50,053 nucleotides of DNA, taken from NCBI GenBank assembly GCA_025060245.1, contig JANXCP010000005.1:1-50053 (forward strand), read 5' to 3'. This document shows, one piece after another, positions 16,701 to 24,800 of this stretch. The notes under the pieces are model-generated. The model did not search any database and was not told the origin of the DNA. It saw only the letters and a list, made by a program, of their open reading frames with translations. Each line of letters begins with the position of its first letter. The first letter of the stretch is position 1. The position numbers and the translations under genes were made by a program. Source of the DNA: Thermoanaerobaculum sp. (GTDB lineage: Bacteria > Acidobacteriota > Thermoanaerobaculia > Thermoanaerobaculales > Thermoanaerobaculaceae).

Positions 16701-16848
16701 CACCACCCCACCCGCGGGGATTTGGCTTGATTGGCCCTGGGGTGGAGAGGTGAGGGTCAACGGGCACGTGGTGCAGCGAACCGCGGCAGGGATCCACCTG
16801 ACCCAACTGCCCGCGCAGGTGGTCATCGGTCGCCTGAAGGGAAGGTGA
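13774..16848 (+). CDS. Discoidin plus six-hairpin glycosidase-like protein, specificity unknown
   Basis: The product is 1024 residues from an ATG overlapping the MalG stop. A short N-terminal hydrophobic stretch may be a signal peptide. At about 170-290 a discoidin/F5-8C-like module is suggested by SLARDGNPATFWQ. The C-terminal 480 residues look like an (alpha/alpha)6 barrel, with acidic clusters QWIRDAHGIGL, VPEHDSHGQF, HSYWDNLWAL and DEDPTSLAVAW. A small beta tail resembling those of amylo-glucosidase-like enzymes follows. I cannot place it in a named GH family. Operon position suggests a periplasmic accessory enzyme that trims side chains or oligosaccharides before import. Its last 26 bases overlap the convergent GH1 gene. 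Confidence 0.75.
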   Translation: MIPLLAVASLVQASATVPLLNTAEAWWPVAAEGVQVELTSTPPCPLLVRYNFHHVAGWAGAATALDLAAPPGFAVLLRVSGKGTPNTLEVKLKDGENVFWHVRPAFLPRQPAQELWIPHQLITFAWGPQAAERPARISGVEVVLSAQSGGEGELCLQALELQTFSTPVKLALTNLQASSSAAPHPPSLARDGNPATFWQGKEGELATLSWELVPQRPLAGLVLHWGPTPPRHLRVRVQHQGEWGWLADQAPPPGPLAAIPFGEVGTIQACAVELQPPPGGAVAVAEVELAEAIPSGELTWAWERWARATPRGTFPRALSSQQVYWTVTALPEGELKLLVSEDGAVELDPRGITLEPMVQVGERLFTWADVEISQHLEQNSLPLPEVRWRGPDWQLRWAARVARWAGWEVVLLRGCLGNPTGSPIRGKLWVLLRPFRVPPPWASLNLPAPVAPVVRLEANSTLQVNGQWQVVGYPPTSWRCVPFTSGEVGVWLRAGLSPPSQRVEDPHGGASAAAAWPFDLPPGEKRCWQLVVAPPAVAKPAEEVLVHWSQLWAQAQREWERALPTFELALPGWPGSPVELVRANLAFILAHRHGAALQPGSRQYARQWIRDAHGIGLVLLRFGLFHPVRQFLHHFARFQFADGRIPCCVDRRGADPVPEHDSHGQFLALLGAYTAYAGEIATASALWPQVERTVDALFRLRGQRLGAPFQAGDAQHFFGLLPPSISHEGYSAFPVHSYWDNLWALAGLREAAWLAHRLGHFPQAEVWTQQGESWARDLLTSMERVRRHHQLPFVPASADLGDEDPTSLAVAWNLNLTAVTGASLPWRETFQRALEHRRRRHREAPWVEYTPYEARVAGALVRLGWREEAWELLRVIAQDRRPPGWQGWPEVITRDPRLPKFVGDMPHGWIAAEFLNALLDTLAYPEGDSLRVAAGIPERFLAPGQRLAVGPLATPWGWCSLHAEGTPTRYVFSLAGTTPPAGIWLDWPWGGEVRVNGHVVQRTAAGIHLTQLPAQVVIGRLKGR
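14255..14268. promoter_or_regulatory. Operator-like sequence inside the six-hairpin protein gene
   Basis: TGCAAACGTTTTCC matches the palindrome at 5268-5281 at 12 of 14 positions and keeps the central AAACGTTTTC. It lies inside a coding region (codons for L-Q-T-F-S), so it may be chance or an auxiliary site. Confidence 0.2.
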
Positions 16849-18199
16849 AAGAGTGTTGCAGCAGCCGTCCGTCGCTTGCGATCACCTGGCGGTAAAACCA
16901 GCCGGAGTCCTTGATGGTCCGCTGCTGGCTGGCGAAGTCCACGTAGACCACACCGAAACGCTGAAAATACCCCTCGGTCCACTCAAAGTTGTCCAACAAG
17001 GACCAGAGGAAGTACCCGCGCACGTCCACCCCTTGCGCCCGCGCCGCCAGGACCTGTTGGATGTGTTCCCGCAGAAAGCGTACCCGCCGCTGGTCGGCCA
17101 CCCGACCGCCACCGGGGGGTGGATCGGCAAAAGCCGCGCCGTTTTCCGTGACCAAGAGGGGTACCTTGGGGTACTGGTGCGCCACCCAGTGCAACGTTTC
17201 CCCCAGCCCCTGGGGGTAAATTTCCCAGCCCATGGTGGTGCTGGCCTCCGCGAGAGGGGGCAGGCGCCGTACCTTAGGGGGAGGGGCTTGGGGATCGTGC
17301 ACCAGCACGCTGCGGGTGTAGTAGTTAATCCCGAGAAAGTCCAGGGAACCCCGGACCTGTTCCACCTGGCAGCAAAGCTCCTCCGGCCAAGGGGTGCCAA
17401 AGGCTTCCTCCACGTCTTCGGGGTAGCGGCCGAAAAACAGCGGGTCCAGGAAGAGGCGGTTGTTGTAGGTGTGGGCGCGCTGGGCGGCCTGCCGGTCCTC
17501 CTCCCGCTCCCCCCCTGGGTGCTTGGGCTCCAAGTTCACCACCAAGCCCACGGCACCCACCCCTTGCGCGCGCCCCACCTGCACCGCGCGGGCGTGGGCC
17601 AGCAGGAGGTGATGGGCCACCCGCACCGCCACTGCCGGCTCCCGGCGACCGGGGGGGTGGACCCCATGGACGTACCCCGCATCCATCACCACCCAGGGCT
17701 CGTTGAGGGTCACCCAAAGGCGCACGCGGTCCCCCAGGGCGCGGAAGACCACCTGGCCGTAGTGGGCAAAAGCCTCCACCGTGGCGGGGTTGGCCCAGCC
17801 GCCTTGGCGTTCCAGCTCCCAGGGCAGGTCCCAGTGGAACAGGGTGACCATCGGCTGAACCCCGGCTTCCAACAGTTGATCCACCAGGCGCTGGTAAAAG
17901 TCCAAGCCTCGGGTGTTGATCCGTCCCCGGCCTTCGGGGAGGATGCGCCCCCAGGCCAGGCTAAACCGGTAGGCCTGCAGACCCAGTTGGCGCATCAGCC
18001 CCACATCCTCCGGGAAACGCCGGTAGTGATCACAGGCCACATCGGCGGTATGGCCACCGCGCACCTTGCCCGGGGTGTGGGTGAACACGTACCAGTTGCT
18101 GGGACCCGCCCCGTCGGCCAGGGGGCTACCTTCCACCTGGAAGGCGGAGGTGGCAGCGCCCCAGAGCCACGGCGGCAACAACTGGGTGGTCGGTTCCAC
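16823..18199 (-). CDS. GH1 beta-glucosidase
   Basis: The product is 458 residues, the usual size for a GH1 (beta/alpha)8 barrel. It opens LPPWLWGAATSAFQVEG. The acid/base Glu is in TLNEPW (about Glu167) and the nucleophile Glu in LLVTENGAAF (about Glu352). DFLGINYYT and LLDNFEWTEGY complete the signature. There is no signal peptide, so it is cytoplasmic and should hydrolyse imported beta-glucosides to glucose. The open frame extends 128 codons upstream into the GH94 gene. The GTG at 18199 is preferred because homology begins there, although no clear ribosome site is seen. It is inverted relative to the rest of the locus, overlapping its convergent neighbour by 26 bases. Confidence 0.92.
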   Translation of the reverse strand: MEPTTQLLPPWLWGAATSAFQVEGSPLADGAGPSNWYVFTHTPGKVRGGHTADVACDHYRRFPEDVGLMRQLGLQAYRFSLAWGRILPEGRGRINTRGLDFYQRLVDQLLEAGVQPMVTLFHWDLPWELERQGGWANPATVEAFAHYGQVVFRALGDRVRLWVTLNEPWVVMDAGYVHGVHPPGRREPAVAVRVAHHLLLAHARAVQVGRAQGVGAVGLVVNLEPKHPGGEREEDRQAAQRAHTYNNRLFLDPLFFGRYPEDVEEAFGTPWPEELCCQVEQVRGSLDFLGINYYTRSVLVHDPQAPPPKVRRLPPLAEASTTMGWEIYPQGLGETLHWVAHQYPKVPLLVTENGAAFADPPPGGGRVADQRRVRFLREHIQQVLAARAQGVDVRGYFLWSLLDNFEWTEGYFQRFGVVYVDFASQQRTIKDSGWFYRQVIASDGRLLQHSFTFPSGDR

Positions 18200-18241
18200 G
18201 GCGTCAGTGTAGCCAAGAACCGCCAAAAGGTGAGGTGATCT

Positions 18242-20638
18242 ATGGCATGGGCCCAGGACTACTACTTGGAATCTGCCGCAGACAACCCCTACGGCCACTT
18301 CACCGCGGACGGCACAGAGTTTGTCGTCGTGGACCCCCATCCCCCACGCCCCTGGGTGAACGTGCTGGCCAACCCCGGCTTTGGTGCGGTGGTGAGCCAC
18401 TCCGGCTCGGGATTTACGTTTGTGGACAACTCCCAGCTGACAGTCCTCACCCGTTGGCAGCAGGACTTGGCCGATGATACGTCGGGCAAGTTCCTGTACC
18501 TGTTGGATCGCGAAACGGGGGAAGTGTGGTCCGCCTCCCCCGCTCCCGTGTGGACCCAATACGAGGCCTTCTGCTGCCGCCATGGGCTAGGGTACACCGT
18601 GTTTGAGACCCGCAAGGGTCAAGTCGCCACCAGCTGGACCCTCCTGGTGCACCCCAGCGAGCCCGCCGAGCTGTGGCTGGTGGAGGTGGTCAACCAGTCA
18701 GATCGGCCGCGCAGGCTGGAGCTTACCGCCTACCTGGAGTGGAACTGCGGCGTGGCCCCCTCGCCGCGGAGGGAGTTTGCCAAGCTCTTCTTGGAGACCC
18801 GCTGGGAAGCGGCGCACCAGGCGGTGCTGGCGACGGCGCACATGTGGGATGTGGCCGATGAACGGTGGGGGCACTGGAACCGTGACTTCCCGTACCTGGC
18901 CGCATTTGGTGCCAACCGCCCCGCCGAAAACTACCAGGCTGACAAGGGGAGCTTCTTTGGCCCCGGCGGCCACCTACGGGCGCCCAAGGCCCTCTGGCAA
19001 CCCGCATGGCCGGCCCATTTTGGCCGCCACTTTGACCCCATAGCTGCCCTCCGTTACCCCCTGGTTTTGCCACCAGGCGAAAGGGTTACCACGGTGTTCG
19101 TGCTGGCAGCGGGGCAAAGTGCCGAGGAGGCCTTGGCGAGGTTTTCCGACCTTTGCCGACCCCAGGCGGTGCAGGAAGCCCTCAGCCAAACCCGGTCCCT
19201 CTGGCAGCAGCTGCTGGCTCCCCACCAGCTCACGCTCCCTGAGGCAAGCCTGAACCACCTGGTGAACCTTTGGTCCCGGTACCAAGCCATTGCGGGCCGC
19301 CTGTGGGCCCGCTGCGGTTACTACCAGCAGTCGGGGGCCATCGGGTTTCGGGACCAGCTGCAGGACGCCCAGGTGTGGCTCACCATTGCACCCCAGCGGT
19401 GTGGTGAGCAGATCACCCTCCACGCTGCCCACCAGTTCGCCAACGGGTCTGCCTACCACTGGTGGCACCCGAACGTGGAGCAAGGGCTTCCCAGCCGTTA
19501 CGCCGACGATTACCTGTGGCTGGCCTTCGTCACCGCTTCCTATTTGAAGGAAACCGGCGATTGGCAGCTCCTGCACGAGCCGGTGCGGTTTGTGGACGAC
19601 CCCCGGCCTTTCCCCCTGTTGGAGCACCTGCGCCGCGCCTTCGCGCGGGCCCAGAAGCACCTCTCCCCCAGGGGTTTGCCCCTCATCGGCAGCGGCGATT
19701 GGAACGACGGCCTTTCCGCCTGTGGCCTTGGCGGCCGAGGGGAGTCGGTGTGGATGGCTCACTTCCTCGCCCTCTTGGCGGCGGAGTGGACCCACATTGC
19801 CCACCACCTGGGCGAACGGGCGTGGGGTGAGGAGCTCTCGGCCCTCCGGCAACGCCTGGTGGAGGCCGTCAATACTCACAGCTGGGACGGAGGGTGGTTT
19901 TGGCGGGCCACCACCGACGACGGCCAGGTGTTGGGCAGCCAACATTGTCAGGAGGGGAAGATCTACCTCAACGCCCAAACCTGGGCCATCTTGGCCGATA
20001 CCACCGATCGGGAGCGGCAACAGCGGTGCTGGCAGGCGGTGAAGGAGCATCTCCTCCAACCCCAAGGGGCGCTGCTCCTGACCCCTGCCTACACCCGCCC
20101 CGACCCCCGCATTGGCTACATCACCCGCTACGCCCCCGGCACCCGGGAAAACGGCGGCGTCTACACCCACGCGGCGGTGTGGGCCCTGGCCGCCGCGGCA
20201 AAAATTAAAGACAGCCACACGGTGGAGCACCTCCTCCGCACCCTCAACCCCGCGCTGAAGAACCCTCGCCGCTACTGGGCTGAACCCTACGTGCTGCCGG
20301 GAAACGTGGACGGCCCGGAATCCCCCCTCCCCGGGCGCGGTGGGTGGACCTGGTACACCGGATCGGCGGCCTGGTGGCACCGGGTGGTGGCGGAATGGGT
20401 GGTGGGGGTGCGCCCCACCTGGGATGGTCTGCTCTTTGACCCCTGCCTTCCCCCCTCTTGGTCCCGGGTCACCGGCCGCCGGCCCTTCCGCAGGGGAGTG
20501 GTTCACTTCACCGTGGAGCGCGCCGTAGGGGTTCCCGGCGTCCAGGTGGAGCTCAACGGCAGACCGCTGGCCGGCGGGGTGCTGCCGGCGGAGGCGGCCG
20601 AAGGGGAGCTGACGGTGCGGGTGTGGGTAGGAGGCTAG
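18242..20638 (+). CDS. GH94 glycoside phosphorylase, cellobiose-phosphorylase type
   Basis: The product is 798 residues with no signal peptide. It has the GH94 layout: an N-terminal beta-sandwich domain (YGHFTADGTEFVV, then WVNVLANPGFGAVVS), a helical linker and an (alpha/alpha)6 catalytic domain. Visible are SGAIGFRDQLQDAQ, SAYHWWHP and the catalytic loop GSGDWNDG at about 483-490, whose second Asp is the likely general acid. RYAPGTRENGGVYTH, expected near the phosphate and acceptor site, follows. The enzyme should split a beta-linked disaccharide with phosphate to glucose 1-phosphate and glucose. The length fits cellobiose- or laminaribiose-type enzymes better than the longer (over 1000 residues) 1,2-beta-oligoglucan phosphorylases. 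The exact substrate is undetermined. Confidence 0.9.
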   Translation: MAWAQDYYLESAADNPYGHFTADGTEFVVVDPHPPRPWVNVLANPGFGAVVSHSGSGFTFVDNSQLTVLTRWQQDLADDTSGKFLYLLDRETGEVWSASPAPVWTQYEAFCCRHGLGYTVFETRKGQVATSWTLLVHPSEPAELWLVEVVNQSDRPRRLELTAYLEWNCGVAPSPRREFAKLFLETRWEAAHQAVLATAHMWDVADERWGHWNRDFPYLAAFGANRPAENYQADKGSFFGPGGHLRAPKALWQPAWPAHFGRHFDPIAALRYPLVLPPGERVTTVFVLAAGQSAEEALARFSDLCRPQAVQEALSQTRSLWQQLLAPHQLTLPEASLNHLVNLWSRYQAIAGRLWARCGYYQQSGAIGFRDQLQDAQVWLTIAPQRCGEQITLHAAHQFANGSAYHWWHPNVEQGLPSRYADDYLWLAFVTASYLKETGDWQLLHEPVRFVDDPRPFPLLEHLRRAFARAQKHLSPRGLPLIGSGDWNDGLSACGLGGRGESVWMAHFLALLAAEWTHIAHHLGERAWGEELSALRQRLVEAVNTHSWDGGWFWRATTDDGQVLGSQHCQEGKIYLNAQTWAILADTTDRERQQRCWQAVKEHLLQPQGALLLTPAYTRPDPRIGYITRYAPGTRENGGVYTHAAVWALAAAAKIKDSHTVEHLLRTLNPALKNPRRYWAEPYVLPGNVDGPESPLPGRGGWTWYTGSAAWWHRVVAEWVVGVRPTWDGLLFDPCLPPSWSRVTGRRPFRRGVVHFTVERAVGVPGVQVELNGRPLAGGVLPAEAAEGELTVRVWVGG

Positions 20639-20640
20639 TC

Positions 20641-21708
20641 GTGGCCGGCGTGGTGCTGGAGCAAGTGCGCAAGTGCTTTGGCCAGCGGGAGGTGCTGCGC
20701 CCGTTGGATCTGCGGGTGGAGGCGGGGGAGTTCCTGGTGCTCCTGGGGCCTTCGGGGTGCGGGAAGACCACCGTCTTGCGCCTGGTGGCTGGGCTGGAAC
20801 AGGTGACCAGCGGGCGCATCTTCATCCACGGTCGGGACGTGACCCACCTGGAGCCCAAAGAGCGGGATGTGGCCATGGTGTTCCAAAACTACGCCCTCTA
20901 CCCCCACATGACGGTGGCGGAGAACTTGGCCTTTGCCTTGAGAGTGCAAAAAAGGCCCAAGGACGAGGTGTGGCGGCGAGTACACGAGGTGGCGGCGCAG
21001 TTGGACATCCACCACCTCCTCCAGGCCTACCCCCGCCAGCTTTCCGGGGGACAACGACAGCGGGTGGCCCTGGGGCGGGCCATGGTGCGCAACCCGCAGG
21101 TGTTTCTCTTTGACGAGCCGCTGTCCAACATTGACGCCAAGTTGCGCGTGCAAACCCGGGCGGAAATTGCCCAGCTGCAGCGGAGTCTCGGTACCACCAC
21201 CCTCTACGTCACCCACGATCAGGTGGAGGCGTTGACCCTTGGCCATCGCGTGGCGGTGATGAAAGATGGCCAGCTGCAGCAGGTGGGCACCCCCCTGGAG
21301 GTCTACCGCTACCCCGCTAACGCCTTCGTGGCCACCTTTGTGGGCAGCCCCCCCATGAACCTGTTCCCCGGGCAATTGGTGGATGGTGGGAGCAGCGTGG
21401 AGCTGGCAGGAGGAGTCAAGGTAGCCCTGCCAAGGCCAGTACAGGGAAACGGCGAGGTGTGGCTTGGCCTGCGCCCGGAGCACCTTCGCCTGGCTTCCGA
21501 GGGGCGTGGGAGCTTGCTCCTGGCGGTGGAGGTGGTGGAGCCATTAGGGGCGCAGACCAACGTGGCTGGCATGGCCGCGGAAAGCTGGTGCGTGGTGAGC
21601 CTTTTTCAGCTGGCCAGCGCGCGCCCAGGGGATCGCCTGTGGTTGACCTTTTCCCCCGAGGATATCCGGCTCTTTGCCCGGCCCAGCGGCGCGCGCCTTT
21701 TTCCTTGA
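20641..21708 (+). CDS. ABC transporter ATP-binding protein, MsmK/UgpC type
   Basis: The product is 355 residues from the GTG at 20641, two bases after the GH94 stop, with TAGGAGG just upstream. Walker A is GPSGCGKTT, the signature is LSGGQRQRVALGRAM, Walker B is VFLFDEPLSNID and the switch His is in YVTHDQVEALTLG. A TOBE/OB-type regulatory domain fills residues from about 240. This is the ATPase class that energises family-1 sugar importers and sometimes serves several of them. No ATPase gene accompanies the binding protein and permease genes at 10825-13777, so this one is the likely partner. Confidence 0.94.
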   Translation: MAGVVLEQVRKCFGQREVLRPLDLRVEAGEFLVLLGPSGCGKTTVLRLVAGLEQVTSGRIFIHGRDVTHLEPKERDVAMVFQNYALYPHMTVAENLAFALRVQKRPKDEVWRRVHEVAAQLDIHHLLQAYPRQLSGGQRQRVALGRAMVRNPQVFLFDEPLSNIDAKLRVQTRAEIAQLQRSLGTTTLYVTHDQVEALTLGHRVAVMKDGQLQQVGTPLEVYRYPANAFVATFVGSPPMNLFPGQLVDGGSSVELAGGVKVALPRPVQGNGEVWLGLRPEHLRLASEGRGSLLLAVEVVEPLGAQTNVAGMAAESWCVVSLFQLASARPGDRLWLTFSPEDIRLFARPSGARLFP

Positions 21709-21819
21709 GCCGGACCATTGGCCATCCTTGCTCGCCGCGGGGGCAGCCCCAGCCCGGAAAGGCAAACCCGAGTTACGGCGGCACGTAAAAGCAGCGGGGG
21801 AAGACCCCGGGAGGCACCC

Positions 21820-24800
21820 ATGACCTTGCGCGGTAAATACGGGTTAGGTTGGCTTTTCCTGTTGGCGTTTCAACCTTGGCTTTGGGCCGCGAGCAACCGA
21901 GCGGCGGAGGAAAAAAAGGATTCCCTATGGAGCGCCGAGGTCTTCGCCGGCTTGGTCTTCCGCAGCCTGGGTCCGGCGGTGAACTCCGGCCGCATCTGCG
22001 ACCTCGCCGTGGATCCGCAGAACCCCAAGCGGTACTTCATTGCCGTGTGCTCCGGCGGGGTGTGGAAGACGGAAAACGGTGGGGTCACCTTTACCCCCAT
22101 CTTTGACAAGGAACAGAGCTACTCCATTGGCTGTATCACCATGGACCCCAACAACCCCCACGTCCTGTGGGTGGGAACGGGGGAGAACAACAGCCAGCGC
22201 TCGGTGAGCTGGGGAGATGGGGTGTACGTTTCCCGAGATGGCGGTGAGACCTGGCAGCGGGTGGGTCTCGAAAAATCCGAGCATATTGGCCGCATCGTCA
22301 TTGATCCTCGCGATTCCAACGTGGTGTACGTGGCCGCCCAGGGTCCCCTCTGGGCTCCAGGTGGGGACCGTGGGCTTTACAAGACCACTGATGGGGGCAA
22401 GACCTGGACGCGCGTGCTCTACGTTTCGGAAAACACCGGCATTAACGAAGTGTGGATGGACCCGCGCAACCCCGACGTGCTCTATGCCAGCTCCTACCAG
22501 CGGCGGCGGCACGTGTGGACCCTCATCAACGGCGGCCCCGAGTCCACCATTTACAAGTCCGAGGACGCGGGCAAGAGCTGGCGCAAAGTGGAGCGGGGGT
22601 TGCCCACAGAAGACAAGGGCAAGATTGGGCTCTGCCTATCCCCCGCCAACCCCGACGTGCTCTACGCCATCGTGGAGGCGGCGGAAGGGAAATCGGGTGT
22701 GTTCCGCTCCACCAATCGGGGCGAATCCTGGGAACGGCGATCGGATTACGCCACCTCTTCCGGGCAGTACTACAACGAGCTCACCTGCGACCCCAAGGAC
22801 GTGAACACCCTCTACGCCATGGACACCTGGCTGCACGTTTCCACGGATGGGGGGAAAACCTTCCGACGGGTGGGTGAGCGGACCAAACACGTGGACAACC
22901 ACGCCATGTGGATTGACCCCCAGGACACCAGCCACTGGCTGGTGGGCTCCGACGGCGGGTTGTACGAGACCTGGGACCGGGGGGCCACCTGGCAGTTCAA
23001 GCCGAACCTACCCGTCACCCAGTTTTACCGGGTCACCACGGACAACTCACGGCCCTTCTATTACATCTACGGCGGCACCCAGGACAACAACACCCTGGGC
23101 GGTCCTTCGCGCACCACCTCCGCGTCTGGCATCGTCAACAGTGACTGGTTCGTCACCACCGGTGGGGATGGGTTTGTGACCCGTGTGGACCCTGAGGACC
23201 CCAACATCCTCTACAGCGAGTCCCAGTACGGCGGCCTGGTGCGCTACGACCGCCGCAGCGGGGAAGAGGTGGACATTCAGCCGCAGGAGCTGCCCGGGGA
23301 CGCCCCAAACCGCTGGAACTGGGATTCGCCTTTGATCATCTCCCCCCACAACCCGAAGCGCCTGTACTTTGCCTCGCAACGGGTGTACCGCTCCGATGAC
23401 CGCGGGGACTCCTGGGTCCCCATTTCCGGTGACCTCACCCGGCAAATTGACCGTAACCAGCTGCCGGTGATGGGCAAGATCTGGTCAGCGGATGCGGTGG
23501 CAAAGAACGCGTCCACTTCCTTTTACGGCAACATCGTTTCCCTCACCGAATCACCGCTGCGGGAAGGATTGCTGTTCGTGGGCACCGACGACGGGCTCAT
23601 TCAGATCACCGAGGATGGCGGGAAGAACTGGCGGCGCATTGAGCGGGTGGGGCAAGTCCCCGAACGCACCTACGTGTCCGACCTGGAGGCCTCCCACCAT
23701 AACCCCACCACCCTTTACGCCGCTTTTGACAACCACAAGATGGGTGATTTCACCCCCTACCTCTACCGCTCCCGGGACTTGGGGAAGACCTGGGAGAACA
23801 TCGCCGCCAACCTGCCCCCTGGCCACGTGGTCTACAGCATTGCCGAAGACCCCAAAGACCCTCGGCTCCTGTTTGCCGGTACCGAGTTCGGCATCTTCTT
23901 TTCGCCCGACGGAGGGGGCCGTTGGGTGAAGCTCTCCGGTGGCATCCCCACCATCTCCGTGCGTGACATCGCCATCCAGCAGCGGGAAGACGATTTGGTC
24001 TTGGCCACCTTCGGGCGGGGCTTTTACGTGCTGGACGACTACTCGCCCCTGCGTGGGCTTACCCGCGAGCAGCTGGAGAAGCCAGCCTTGCTGTTTCCCG
24101 TCAAACCTGCCTGGGCGTACATTGAGCGCACGCCTCTCGGCAGCCGTGGTAAAGGATCCCAGGGAGATAGCTACTTCACCGCCCCCAACCCTCCCTTTGG
24201 TGCGGTGTTCACCTATTACCTCAAGGAAGAGCTGCTGACCTTGAAGGAGCAGCGCCGCAAGGCGGAGCAGGAAGCGGAAAAACAAGGCAAGACGCCCCCC
24301 TACCCCACCCCCGACCAACTCCGCGCCGAAGCCCAAGAGGAGCCACCAACGGTCATCCTCACCGTCTCCGATCTGGAGGGCAACGTGATCCGCCGCATCC
24401 TGGGGGATAAGGGGAAGGGGTTCCACCGAGCCAGCTGGGACCTGCGCTTTCCCCCCGCCCATCCCATTCGCGGCGAGCGGCCCCAAGAGGATCCGGCCCC
24501 CTGGGAACCGCAAGAGCTGGGCCCCCTGGTGGCCCCCGGCACCTACCAGGTGAGCCTGTCCCAGCGGGTTCGCGGGGTGGAGACGGTTTTGGCGGGCCCG
24601 GTGACCTTTGAGGTCATCCCCCTGGGTCAGGCCACCTTGGAGGCCAAGGACAAGGTGGGTGAGCTGGCTTTCCAGCGCAAAGTCCAGCGCCTGCAGCGGG
24701 CGGTCCTGGCGGCAGCGGAGGTGGTGCGGGATACCCAGGAACGCCTGAAGCGCTTAAAGGTGGCGGTGGAGCGCACTCCATCCGCCAAGCCCCAGTGGAA

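Noticed and set aside
18200-18583. Upstream extension of the GH1 frame
   Set aside because: It is antisense to the GH94 N-terminus and lacks GH1 similarity.
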